Below, one piece after another: positions 23,551 to 30,468 of a DNA stretch of 34,215 bases. The notes beneath the pieces were generated by a model. That model searched no databases, was not told the origin of the DNA, and saw only the letters and a program-made list of their open reading frames with translations. Made by a program: the position numbers and the translations under genes. Each line of letters starts with the position of its first letter. Position 1 is the stretch's first letter. This DNA comes from a virus, in the IMG/VR virus record IMGVR_UViG_3300043219_000127, positions 1-34,215 of that record. The stretch is one strand, 5' to 3'.

Positions 23551-23562
23551 TGGTTGCCTCCT
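23546..23562 (-). repeat. AGGAGGCAACCAATGAA junction repeat (also 26686-26702)
   Basis: The 17 bases TTCATTGGTTGCCTCCT occur at 23546-23562 and 26686-26702 on the plus strand. In both, the minus-strand reading is a ribosome site plus ATG for unrelated small genes. Confidence 0.85.
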
Positions 23563-24287
23563 AACATTTTACTTAATATTTCTACGATCAATTTTGGTGG
23601 CACACTAGCTTTCTCAGCATATGAGGTTACTTTCTTTTGATTAGCACCGTACTCTTTTAATGTAGTCCTACTACCTATTTTTCTTCCGTGATATTCGTGA
23701 TTACATTGTTTTAAGTCTAATACATACTTACTAAATATATTAGTAGACTTCTTATAATCAAATCCATACATACAATAATTAGTATTGTTCATTACGTATA
23801 GAGGATTAAGGAAGTTTTTGATATAACTTGTTTGTGGGTTCTCAATTACAAAGTCACAATCGTAATAATCTATTATCTTTTGAATATTAGACACTAACTT
23901 AATACTAAAATGTGCGTCTTCTTTTATTTTATCTTGGTCACTATTTTTGTATATGCTATTTTTCAAAGGTTCAAAATTTTCTCTTACTTTAACTCCTTGC
24001 TTAGTTATCTCAAAATATAAATTACCACCTTTAATAGCTGCGGCGGTGCTAAATTTATTACACGGAGGACTAACCCATATGAAATCAGGGTTAAATCCTT
24101 TCGGCAATACTTCAACAACTTTATTAACAATATCATCTTGTGATAAATCTAATATGATGTTTTCGCCTTCTGGACTATATATATCAATTCCATAATATTC
24201 AAAGTCTATACCTCTTTTTAATCCCATTAACAAGAAAGCCTTTAACATTGATTGAGTTCCACTAAATAAGTCTAATACCTTTATCAT
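23547..24287 (-). CDS. DNA cytosine-C5 methyltransferase-like protein, 246 aa
   Basis: Motif I is DLFSGTQSM (6-14), motif IV is PPC (74-76, with Cys76 the expected nucleophile in WVSPPCNKFS), and motif VI is ENP (149-151). The C-terminal VPPKLIVEILSKML resembles motif X. The target-recognition part is short, so it is a compact phage version, and specificity cannot be read. No restriction enzyme is nearby; protection of phage DNA or regulation is likely. The start overlaps the RusA-like gene (ATGA). Confidence 0.85.
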   Translation of the reverse strand: MIKVLDLFSGTQSMLKAFLLMGLKRGIDFEYYGIDIYSPEGENIILDLSQDDIVNKVVEVLPKGFNPDFIWVSPPCNKFSTAAAIKGGNLYFEITKQGVKVRENFEPLKNSIYKNSDQDKIKEDAHFSIKLVSNIQKIIDYYDCDFVIENPQTSYIKNFLNPLYVMNNTNYCMYGFDYKKSTNIFSKYVLDLKQCNHEYHGRKIGSRTTLKEYGANQKKVTSYAEKASVPPKLIVEILSKMLGGNQ

Positions 24288-24628
24288 TCTATTACCTCAA
24301 TTCTAACCCCTGCTTTATCACTTAGTTCAAATTCGTCTTGGAAACCTAATAGATATCTATGTGTATCGTTTGGTATTATTTTTGACTTAACTAATCCATC
24401 TAAAATTTGTTTCTTGGCACTCGCCGAGTTGTCGGGATCAGTTTTTCTATCTTTTATTAACCAAGTAAATTTAAGCCTACAAGGTGTTTTAAATGGTGTC
24501 TTATTTAACGTTGTCAATCTTACAAACTCCGTTTCGGTTTTCTTTATTTTATTTCCTGCATGATAATTACCACGATTAGCATTTATCATTTTGTTCAATG
24601 ATGTAAACTCATAGTATAGTGTTATCAT
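24284..24628 (-). CDS. rusA: RusA-like Holliday junction resolvase, 114 aa
   Basis: The start at 24628 (MITLYYEF) follows GAGGAGGG; a longer frame starts with TTG inside that site. The core KDRKTDPDNSASAKKQILDGL, read around residues 63-83, holds the acidic DPDN motif of RusA nucleases, and the segment IIPNDTHRYLLGFQ gives the second conserved Asp. RusA cuts Holliday junctions made during recombination and clears branches before packaging. It sits between two methyltransferases. Confidence 0.85.
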   Translation of the reverse strand: MITLYYEFTSLNKMINANRGNYHAGNKIKKTETEFVRLTTLNKTPFKTPCRLKFTWLIKDRKTDPDNSASAKKQILDGLVKSKIIPNDTHRYLLGFQDEFELSDKAGVRIEVIE

Positions 24629-24632
24629 ATAT

Positions 24633-25382
24633 CTAACCCTCCTCAAAGTCTGTAAATATACTTGTTTGTCCGTTTGCCGTTATACCATTAAGTCTATTCT
24701 TAGCTATGTCATAATATTCTTTATCTATTTCAAACCCTATGTACTTTCTACCGAGTTCTTTTGAAGCCACACAAGTTGTACCACTACCTAGAAAGAAATC
24801 GGCCACTATGTCATTTTTCTTGCTACTGTTTCTTATTAAAGTTTTAATAATATTTAATGGTTTTATAGTTGGGTGTTTGAATTTCTTTTTATCATCCATA
24901 TTTAATGGTTGTCTAAATACAGTATGAGCATCTTTGTAATTTTGCGGATTACAATATCCACCTTTTCTAAAATACAAACAGTATTCTTTATCTGTCATAT
25001 ATTTATTACTAAATAGTGGAGTTGCATTGCTCTTCTCCCAAATTATAATATCAAACTTGCAACCATTCTTTGTAACAAAAAAATCTAAATATTGTATTAA
25101 TTGTTTATGATTACACCAAATATAAATGTTTGTCTTTTTTTGAATACGTAACAACTCTGGGAAAATATTTTTATTTATACCGTTAGCAATCGTTTTGCGT
25201 TTAGATTCTAATTCACTATTCATATTTTTAATAGATTTTGCTAAATCACTTTTTGTTCCTCCTTTTGTAGACTCAATAATATATGGAGGGTCTATGATGA
25301 TCAAATCTATGCTATTATCTGGAATATTTTTAATTGCTTTGTATGAATCCTCATTGTATATATTATTTAGTTCATATTCCAT
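24633..25382 (-). CDS. DNA N6-adenine methyltransferase, 249 aa
   Basis: The start is placed at MEYELNNIYNED (25382), which follows TAGGAGGAAAGAGA; an upstream frame adds 14 unlikely residues. DPPY (31-34) comes before the SAM-binding FLGSGTT (around 205-211), the beta-class order. HPTIKPLNIIK is the usual segment preceding the SAM site. DPPY favours N6-adenine over N4-cytosine. No restriction partner. The recognition site is not predictable from sequence alone. Confidence 0.88.
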   Translation of the reverse strand: MEYELNNIYNEDSYKAIKNIPDNSIDLIIIDPPYIIESTKGGTKSDLAKSIKNMNSELESKRKTIANGINKNIFPELLRIQKKTNIYIWCNHKQLIQYLDFFVTKNGCKFDIIIWEKSNATPLFSNKYMTDKEYCLYFRKGGYCNPQNYKDAHTVFRQPLNMDDKKKFKHPTIKPLNIIKTLIRNSSKKNDIVADFFLGSGTTCVASKELGRKYIGFEIDKEYYDIAKNRLNGITANGQTSIFTDFEEG

Positions 25383-25393
25383 TCTCTTTCCTC

Positions 25394-26137
25394 CTAAAAT
25401 TCTTCGGCCATTTTGTCTAACCAATCTGGCTCGTTGCGTTTATTTGATTTTTGATTTAGATAACCTTCAAACTTATTACCAAACAATGTTTCTGGTCTTA
25501 AGAATTTCATATATTCCGTTTTATACCAATCATCATATTTGTTATCAATAACCTTGTAAAAGTTTTCTAAGGTAAATCCTTCATTAAACCTTGCTTTAAT
25601 AAATCCTTGTGTTTTTTTACTTGTTGATTTATAAAATGTATCGTTCTTTTGATTTAAATAACTAACAATATCTTGATATGGTATAGTTGAGGTTTCCTCG
25701 ACAATAGTTTCTATATCTAAGTCTAAACCTATATCTAAGTCTAAACCTAAACCTATGCCAACACTTGGCTGACTACTGACTGACAGTTGCTCTCTTACCT
25801 CTGTATAGGCATTTGCTTCGTTTAATTCTAGTAAGGACTTTTCCTTTTTATGCACAGTTGGTATGATACGATCAATTCTAATTGTATTATGAATTAACCA
25901 ATGTTTAATAACTACAACTCCACTCTCAAAAGCTAATACAAATCGCTTACCAATTAACATCTTTAAATCATCTTCTCTTGCACCAATCATTCTCATTACT
26001 TTCTTAACTCCGTTAGTAAATCCTTCATCGTCAGTTCGTTGTAATAAGTGAAAATATAATGCTTGTGTAGATAATGGCATTTCTAAGAAATCATCACTAT
26101 CCGTTATTTGTAAACTAACCATTCTTTTCTTTGCCAT
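25394..26137 (-). CDS. DnaD-like replication initiation protein, 247 aa
   Basis: The N-terminal third (LEMPLSTQALYFHLLQRTDD, then RIDRIIPTV near 105) is a winged-helix of the phage replisome-organiser type. The C-terminal domain (IVSYLNQK...KTQGFIKARFNEGFTLENFYKVID, LRPETLFGNKFEGYL; about 158-230) is the conserved phage domain named Phg_2220_C. Such proteins bind the phage origin and recruit the host helicase loader. The linker contains six residues repeated (GLDLDI twice), encoded by 18-bp DNA repeats. Confidence 0.85.
   Translation of the reverse strand: MAKKRMVSLQITDSDDFLEMPLSTQALYFHLLQRTDDEGFTNGVKKVMRMIGAREDDLKMLIGKRFVLAFESGVVVIKHWLIHNTIRIDRIIPTVHKKEKSLLELNEANAYTEVREQLSVSSQPSVGIGLGLDLDIGLDLDIETIVEETSTIPYQDIVSYLNQKNDTFYKSTSKKTQGFIKARFNEGFTLENFYKVIDNKYDDWYKTEYMKFLRPETLFGNKFEGYLNQKSNKRNEPDWLDKMAEEF
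25712..25790. repeat. Direct repeats inside the initiator gene; candidate origin
   Basis: TATATCTAAGTCTAAACC occurs twice in tandem with no change (25712-25729, 25730-25747), followed by a partial unit (TAAACCTATG) and, at about 25768-25786, short CTGACT-type repeats. Phage initiator genes often contain their own origin as iterons in the linker. The position fits, but no function is shown. Confidence 0.55.
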
Positions 26138-26138
26138 A

Positions 26139-26342
26139 TTATCGCCTCTCTATATCGTCATTCTCAATGTACCATATATCATTATGACCAAAATAAACCC
26201 AAGTTCCTATTTTCTCTCGTTGTACTACTAATCCATAATCTCCATTATGATTTACTATCTCGTCAACATACTTCTTGCCATCGGGAAATTCGATTATAAT
26301 TCTTACTTCTTCGCCCGTTATTTCAATTCCATTTATTCTCAT
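26139..26342 (-). CDS. Small beta-rich protein, 67 aa
   Basis: MRINGIEITGEEVRIIIEFPDGKKYV and TWVYFGHNDIWYIEND suggest a small beta fold; no motif is recognised. It lies between the XRE gene and the initiator gene, with AAAATAGAT before the ATG and no strong ribosome site, so it may be coupled to the XRE stop 3 nt upstream. Confidence 0.6.
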   Translation of the reverse strand: MRINGIEITGEEVRIIIEFPDGKKYVDEIVNHNGDYGLVVQREKIGTWVYFGHNDIWYIENDDIERR

Positions 26343-26344
26343 AT

Positions 26345-26509
26345 CTATTTTCCTACTTTCAATGCTTCTTTTAACTTCTTCATGTTATCTTCGTTTGGTT
26401 GTGTAACTCCTTGTTCCCAATTACGAATAGTATTAAGACTAACGTTACATTCTATACCTAGTCTTGCTTGTGTGATTCCTAGTTCAGTTCTTCGTTTTTT
26501 AATGTTCAC
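26345..26509 (-). CDS. Short XRE-type regulator with GTG start, 54 aa
   Basis: ORF with GTG start after AAAGGAGTGATATA: MNIKKRRTELGITQARLG... then SLNTIRNWEQGVTQPNEDNM. This is a complete HTH of the XRE/Cro type (helix-turn-helix about 11-32, with the 'NWEQG...P' signature). The gene is first after a strong promoter whose -35 lies in a 6+6-bp palindrome, so autoregulation is likely. It is short for a repressor and has no oligomerisation domain, more Cro-like. Confidence 0.8.
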   Translation of the reverse strand: MNIKKRRTELGITQARLGIECNVSLNTIRNWEQGVTQPNEDNMKKLKEALKVGK

Positions 26510-26530
26510 TATATCACTCCTTTCATAAAC

Positions 26531-26559
26531 ATTATATCATACACTTGGTTGTTGTGCAA
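26531..26559 (-). promoter_or_regulatory. Promoter of the replication/methylation operon
   Basis: Minus strand TTGCAC (26554-26559), 17 nt, TATAAT (26531-26536), with TGA before the -10 (extended). It shares AAGTGTATGATATAAT with the promoter at 21680-21708. Confidence 0.8.
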
Positions 26560-26562
26560 CCA
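26546..26562. promoter_or_regulatory. Palindromic operator candidate
   Basis: TGGTTG (26546-26551), five bases, CAACCA (26557-26562) is a perfect 6+6 palindrome that covers the -35 element of the promoter in front of the short XRE gene. It is a natural site for that regulator or the XRE protein at 31687-31884. Confidence 0.55.
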
Positions 26563-26576
26563 CCAATAAGAGGTAA

Positions 26577-26600
26577 ATAAAAAGAGGCGATTAACCTCTC
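26577..26600 (-). terminator. Intrinsic terminator after the 29-aa gene
   Basis: On the minus strand AGAGG pairs with CCTCT around a seven-base loop (TTAATCG), then TTTTTATTT. It follows the 29-aa membrane peptide gene and ends the upstream operon before the next promoter. Confidence 0.75.
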
Positions 26601-26690
26601 TTATCTTAAACTCATTTGCATAGCCCATAATGCGTATATACAATATGATATTACTAGGGTGGCTAGGGCTATTAATATTTTACGTTTCAT
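26601..26690 (-). CDS. Single-pass membrane micropeptide, 29 aa
   Basis: ORF MKRKILIALATLVIS...ALWAMQMSLR with a strong site (GAGGAGGCAACC) before the ATG. A basic start and one hydrophobic helix (about 5-24) make it a membrane peptide. The start lies in a junction module identical to the one before the 76-aa gene at 23550, and the terminator lies directly after its stop. Function unknown. Confidence 0.65.
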   Translation of the reverse strand: MKRKILIALATLVISYCIYALWAMQMSLR

Positions 26691-27114
26691 TGGTTGCCTC
26701 CTCGTGTATGTTGCCTATTACTTCACAATCTAACACACAAAATCCGTAACCTAATTCCATAAAAATAACCTCTTCCTCTAATGTCCCGTCTTCACTATAT
26801 TCAGTTGTTTCTCCTTCGCTATCCTCAAAATAAAACCCTGTTAGTCCATTCCAAGAACCATCATATCCTATCTTTCCAAACTTTACAATTCTTCTACTAG
26901 ATAACTCATCAACGATATCTCCCTCGTAAATTTCTACACCGTTCTTATCTTTTAATCCAGTGAACATTTCAACGATATGTAATTTACTGTCGTCTCTCCA
27001 TATTCCATCAAGTTTATATTTTCTAAACAACTTTCCGCTTGGAGTTAGTGACGTTTCTTCTTTCTCATATTCTCGTTGGTCTATACACCATACTCTAAAT
27101 TTAATTTCTCTCAT
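26680..27114 (-). CDS. YopX-like phage protein, 144 aa
   Basis: The opening REIKFRVW, the centre FTGLKDKNGVEIYEGDIV (about 51-68) and the end EVIGNIHE are the YopX family signature, here with a longer middle than usual. YopX-like proteins are common in phages of Gram-positive bacteria; their function is unknown. The ATG overlaps the TGA of the upstream 58-aa gene. Confidence 0.88.
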   Translation of the reverse strand: MREIKFRVWCIDQREYEKEETSLTPSGKLFRKYKLDGIWRDDSKLHIVEMFTGLKDKNGVEIYEGDIVDELSSRRIVKFGKIGYDGSWNGLTGFYFEDSEGETTEYSEDGTLEEEVIFMELGYGFCVLDCEVIGNIHEEATNET

Positions 27115-27287
27115 TTCTTTTCCTCCTTGATTAGTTTACATTTTACCGTGTACGATGTTTTGCATAGACTACACCAATATACATCTATCCCTTTTGGGGG
27201 AGGTGGTACCATCCATGCACGTTGTCTATATTCTTTAGGATGAGGACACTTCTTAAATACGTTGATGAGTTTGATTAACCATTTCAT
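27111..27287 (-). CDS. Small zinc-binding protein, 58 aa
   Basis: ORF MKWLIKLINVFKKCPHPKEY...WCSLCKTSYTVKCKL. CPH (14-16) and CSLC (39-42), with another Cys50, suggest a zinc site. The start overlaps the upstream TGA (ATGA) and the stop overlaps the YopX start (ATGA). AAGGAGGAAAAGAA at its end is the YopX ribosome site. Both flanking overlaps show it is a real gene below normal length cut-offs. Confidence 0.8.
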   Translation of the reverse strand: MKWLIKLINVFKKCPHPKEYRQRAWMVPPPPKGIDVYWCSLCKTSYTVKCKLIKEEKK

Positions 27288-27667
27288 TTTGATTGCTCAT
27301 TTTTGCTTATTTTCATCTCTATTGAGTCTTCGTTTAATGTTTTTACTATGTCTCTTGGGACGTTATTAACAAGTGATTCCACTACCTCAAACGGTAAATT
27401 ATGAATCGTTGCCACGAACTGATTATCTATATCACTACCTAAAGTAAATTGTTCGTTAGCGTATCCTATTAGAGCATTTTCAAGTTTAATATATAAATCT
27501 CCACAACCTTGATATGTAAGATTAAACTTACTTAATACCCTTTCTAATCTTTGTTGGTATTTAACCGCTTTAGAATAATCTGCACCACATTTGATACAAG
27601 TGTTAAACACTACTAAATATTTAACCTCTAATATAAATTCTTCACTTCCACATTTAGGACATTTCAT
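27284..27667 (-). CDS. Zinc-ribbon protein, 127 aa (paralogue of 32455-32760)
   Basis: CPKC (3-6) and CIKC (24-27) form a zinc ribbon. KYQQRLERVLSKF (36-48) is shared with the 101-aa gene on the other strand (KYQQRLDKVLSKF). The C-terminal part is helical with no motif. The gene begins at a GGAGGGGTTATAATG junction. The zinc ribbon suggests nucleic acid or protein binding. Function unknown. Confidence 0.8.
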   Translation of the reverse strand: MKCPKCGSEEFILEVKYLVVFNTCIKCGADYSKAVKYQQRLERVLSKFNLTYQGCGDLYIKLENALIGYANEQFTLGSDIDNQFVATIHNLPFEVVESLVNNVPRDIVKTLNEDSIEMKISKNEQSK

Positions 27668-28077
27668 TATAACCCCTCCTCTAATAATTGTTCTATCATA
27701 CTAATTTGATGTCTACTTGCGCCTGTGTCGTGCTTACGTATATAGTTTAATCTATCTTGGATTGCACATAGAAAGTCATTCTTGGACTTCTTATCCATTT
27801 TATCTTTATGTTTAGATGTATTGTCGAATCTACGGTAATATCCTTCTAGCGTGTAAATACTGTATGTTGGATTAGTGCCTATGTATTTATAGTTATTCCA
27901 TTTCTCTTTCATATCACGTATGTCACGATCAGTTAGCTTTAAATTATATTCGTGGTTAATATCGTTGACTAATTCCTCTTCTTTATATCCTGTTGAATCG
28001 TTAGTCCATTTCATTAACTCAACGAAATACTGTGCGACCTTATCGAACTCAACTTGGGGACTTAGTTTAACTCTCAT
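27667..28077 (-). CDS. Hypothetical protein, 136 aa
   Basis: Soluble, mostly helical and charged (YKEEELVNDINHEYNL, DRDIRDMKEKWNN). It ends in RHQISMIEQLLEEGL, whose codons hold the next ribosome site. Starts in an ATGA overlap. Not recognised. Confidence 0.75.
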   Translation of the reverse strand: MRVKLSPQVEFDKVAQYFVELMKWTNDSTGYKEEELVNDINHEYNLKLTDRDIRDMKEKWNNYKYIGTNPTYSIYTLEGYYRRFDNTSKHKDKMDKKSKNDFLCAIQDRLNYIRKHDTGASRHQISMIEQLLEEGL

Positions 28078-28370
28078 TGTTGTCGCTCCTTTAGTTCATA
28101 GTATGAAATAATGTTATTAATATTTTTCCAAGTTTCTTTGTCACTTGTTGTCATAGCGTAAGATTCTTTACCTAAAACTTTATCATATATATCATCTCTC
28201 ACTATCTTACATGGGAGACCAACAAATCTATAAGTGCATTCGTTTTGGTCTACTGCCATACAGAACATGTCAACACTTGCTGACTCTTTAATCCATATGT
28301 GATTTTCCTCTTGGTTTTGATACTCCTTTAATTTGTTTATAGCATCTAGTATCGTGTTTAAAGTTTCCAT
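28074..28370 (-). CDS. Hypothetical protein, 98 aa
   Basis: A helix at the start (METLNTILDAINKLKEYQ) and a mixed C-terminus. Contains two cysteines in CMAVDQNEC. AGGAGGAATAGGA precedes the ATG. Not recognised. Confidence 0.7.
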   Translation of the reverse strand: METLNTILDAINKLKEYQNQEENHIWIKESASVDMFCMAVDQNECTYRFVGLPCKIVRDDIYDKVLGKESYAMTTSDKETWKNINNIISYYELKERQQ

Positions 28371-28381
28371 TCCTATTCCTC

Positions 28382-28714
28382 CTATTTATTATATTGAAAA
28401 TTCTTGTATTTGTTATATACTAACTCACTTGTTAATATATCGTAATGACTTCGTAAATAACTTTCGCAATAGTCCTGGATATGCTTTGCTTGTGAATCAC
28501 TTACTCCGTTATCTAATGCGTGATGATGTTCTTGACATAGCAATACACCATTCTCCTTAACTCCTAATCCACCTTTAGAACGAGGATAGAAGATGTGTGC
28601 TACACCTAACATTTGCTTATTACAGTTAGGCATTACACATTTGTAACTATCACGTGAGTATATTAACTTCCTAGTCTTAGGACTGAACTCTAACTTTCTA
28701 CTGACACTACTCAT
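28382..28714 (-). CDS. HNH endonuclease, 110 aa
   Basis: The start at 28714 is preferred over an upstream TTG. CVMPNC (26-31) with a later CQEHHH (60-65) forms the zinc part; AHI (39-41) plus Asn55 and the HH pair form the HNH active site. The form (S.R..Y.C....C......AHI.P...GG......N...LC..HH) is that of free-standing HNH nucleases. Phage HNH proteins often assist packaging or act on invading DNA; here it is in the replication-side operon, away from the terminase, so its role is uncertain. Confidence 0.85.
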   Translation of the reverse strand: MSSVSRKLEFSPKTRKLIYSRDSYKCVMPNCNKQMLGVAHIFYPRSKGGLGVKENGVLLCQEHHHALDNGVSDSQAKHIQDYCESYLRSHYDILTSELVYNKYKNFQYNK

Positions 28715-28734
28715 CAAGCCACCATCTCTATCCT

Positions 28735-28965
28735 TTACTCATTGTTTTCTTTCAATATATCACTTATTAAAGTTTGTTTATAAGGAAGTTTTAACCCCTT
28801 AAATAAACCCCTAACTTCATTACCAAATATAAAGTACTTTGCTTCTTCTGGATTTGAAATAAACGTTGCTTCGTGGTCATCTATTACTAACTCGCTTCCA
28901 GTATCACTAATGTAAGGTGCGTATGTTTTAAACATTTTTAATAATTGTCGTTGTAAATCTGTCAT
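28735..28965 (-). CDS. Hypothetical protein, 76 aa
   Basis: Starts MTDLQRQLLKMFKTYAPY with GGAGATGATAGT before the ATG. Helical at both ends with a beta middle (SELVIDDHEATFIS). Not recognised. Confidence 0.65.
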   Translation of the reverse strand: MTDLQRQLLKMFKTYAPYISDTGSELVIDDHEATFISNPEEAKYFIFGNEVRGLFKGLKLPYKQTLISDILKENNE

Positions 28966-29005
28966 ACTATCATCTCCGTTTCTATATTATGTTCGTTGCA
29001 ATATC

Positions 29006-29329
29006 TCATTTAGTGTTGCCCCACTCTTTGTCGTATTGATTCTCCATGATGCGTATTTTAAGTTTCTTAACGTTTATTGCTTCTAGTGCTGACTTATACA
29101 TTGTTTCACCTATATCACGATCAAATCTTAATTTAGCAATACTTGGCGTTCCATAACATAAGTCTTTAATAACTGTCACCTTTTGTCCTTCATCACGTAA
29201 TTTCAGTATCTCAGTTCTCATTGCAATCTTATAATTCATTTCAGCAGTGGCATAAACTCTACCACGTTTACCTAATTGTTTTAACGCTTCTTCCATTATT
29301 GATACTTCATTCATTATCTCGTTATACAT
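29006..29329 (-). CDS. Conserved-looking phage protein, 107 aa
   Basis: Almost entirely helical: MEEALKQLGKRGRVYATAEMNYK, then KLRDEGQKVTVIKDLCYG, then LRFDRDIGETMYKSALEAIN. The layout resembles small phage proteins that accompany SSB and annealing genes, but I cannot name a family. GAGGTGAAGTAA precedes the ATG. Confidence 0.7.
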   Translation of the reverse strand: MYNEIMNEVSIMEEALKQLGKRGRVYATAEMNYKIAMRTEILKLRDEGQKVTVIKDLCYGTPSIAKLRFDRDIGETMYKSALEAINVKKLKIRIMENQYDKEWGNTK

Positions 29330-29941
29330 TTACTTCACCTCTACTATTTTATATGTGTTTCCTTCTAAATCGGTTGCTGTTTGTTTTCCTTTTTTTAATT
29401 TTAAATGTATATAAGTATGACTTCTTCCCAAAAATAAACCAGCTTGTACTTTTGACCTAAACTCTTTATAGTTATCTTCGCTATCAATTAGAGCAATTTT
29501 ATGTTGTGTCGGCATTAACCCTGTATGGAAAGCGTGTTGGATGTTTTCTTTCAACGTACACCATTCAATGTTTTCAACTTTGTTATTAAGTCTATTACCA
29601 TCTATGTGATTGACTGTCATTCTTTGTCCTGTTCCTTTGATTGTGTAGCCATTTGGTATGCCATAAAACGCTAATGCAACCAACCTAGCCACAAGCCAAT
29701 CTTTCGGTTTTTTATTTAGCCATAAGGTGACCCTGTATCCCATTTGAGGATTAACTACTTTCGTCTTGTTTTTAAGTATTCTTCCGTTCCATCTTCTAAC
29801 GCCGTGTCTTATTGAGTGTGTAACTTTACCATCTATCGTTCTTATTCTACCAAGACTAGAAGCCTCATACACATTTTCATACACTGGTATAGGCTTCCAT
29901 ATCTCGTTTTCTAAACAATATTCTTCTATTTTAAATGTCAT
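29330..29941 (-). CDS. NUMOD4-HNH homing endonuclease, 203 aa
   Basis: NUMOD4 is at the N-terminus (WKPIPVYENVYEASSLGRIR, residues about 15-34). The HNH core follows (VNHIDGNRLNNKVENIEWC; near 110-130), with TLKENIQHAFHTG after it. A NUMOD1-like DNA-binding tail lies at the end (AGLFLGRSHTYIHLKLKKGK). These free-standing nucleases copy their own gene into phages that lack it. It has a private promoter just downstream of SSB. Confidence 0.9.
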   Translation of the reverse strand: MTFKIEEYCLENEIWKPIPVYENVYEASSLGRIRTIDGKVTHSIRHGVRRWNGRILKNKTKVVNPQMGYRVTLWLNKKPKDWLVARLVALAFYGIPNGYTIKGTGQRMTVNHIDGNRLNNKVENIEWCTLKENIQHAFHTGLMPTQHKIALIDSEDNYKEFRSKVQAGLFLGRSHTYIHLKLKKGKQTATDLEGNTYKIVEVK

Positions 29942-29960
29942 TATAACACCTCCTACTTAT

Positions 29961-29989
29961 AGTTTACTAGAAAGGTTACAAAATGTCAA
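29961..29989 (-). promoter_or_regulatory. Private promoter of the homing endonuclease
   Basis: Minus strand TTGACA (29984-29989), 17 nt, TAAACT (29961-29966). The -35 matches consensus; the -10 matches 4 of 6. It starts a few bases after the SSB stop and 20 nt before the nuclease ATG. Confidence 0.6.
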
Positions 29990-29994
29990 CTTCA

Positions 29995-30468
29995 TCAAAA
30001 CGGAAGCGAATCCTCGTCTATATCAATCGTTTCGTAATCTTTCTTCTTATGTAATCCGTTCATATCATCTTGTAATATCGTGAAGTCAATATCCTTTTCC
30101 GCTTCTTTTTGTGCTTCCGTTTGTTGGTATGAATCTTGTTCTTGAGTTCCTTTTGGTTCTAAGAATTGAACGCTATCACATACGACATCAGTTGTGTATT
30201 TTCTATTGCCTTCTTTGTCATCATATGAACCAGTTTGGATACGTCCTTCAACTCCAAGCAACGAACCTTTTTTTACGAATTTAGATATATTCTCCGCTTG
30301 GTTTCTCCATACGATACATTGAATGAAATCCGCTTTTCTCTCTCCGTTAGCTTCCGTAAATGAACGATTAACCGCTAATGTAAATTTAACGAATGCGATG
30401 TTGCTTGCTGTATATTTTAGTTCTGGTGCTTTAGTAATGCGACCTACTAATATTGTTCTATTTATCAT
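29995..30468 (-). CDS. ssb: Single-stranded DNA-binding protein, 157 aa
   Basis: MINRTILVGRITKAPELKYT is the standard OB-fold start, and FIQCIVWRNQAENISKFVKKG and LLGVEGRIQTGSYDDKEGNR continue it. The last residues (EDSLPF) are the acidic protein-recruiting tip. The linker is Gln/Glu-rich. It binds single-stranded DNA in replication and recombination and is coupled to the upstream annealing protein (TAATG). Confidence 0.95.
   Translation of the reverse strand: MINRTILVGRITKAPELKYTASNIAFVKFTLAVNRSFTEANGERKADFIQCIVWRNQAENISKFVKKGSLLGVEGRIQTGSYDDKEGNRKYTTDVVCDSVQFLEPKGTQEQDSYQQTEAQKEAEKDIDFTILQDDMNGLHKKKDYETIDIDEDSLPF

Noticed and set aside
25712-25790. CRISPR array
   Set aside because: Only two adjacent repeats without spacers, in frame within a gene.
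28382-28714. HNH nuclease as terminase-associated packaging factor
   Set aside because: It is about 9 kb from the terminase genes, in a different operon, unlike the HNH genes that sit next to terminase in cos phages.
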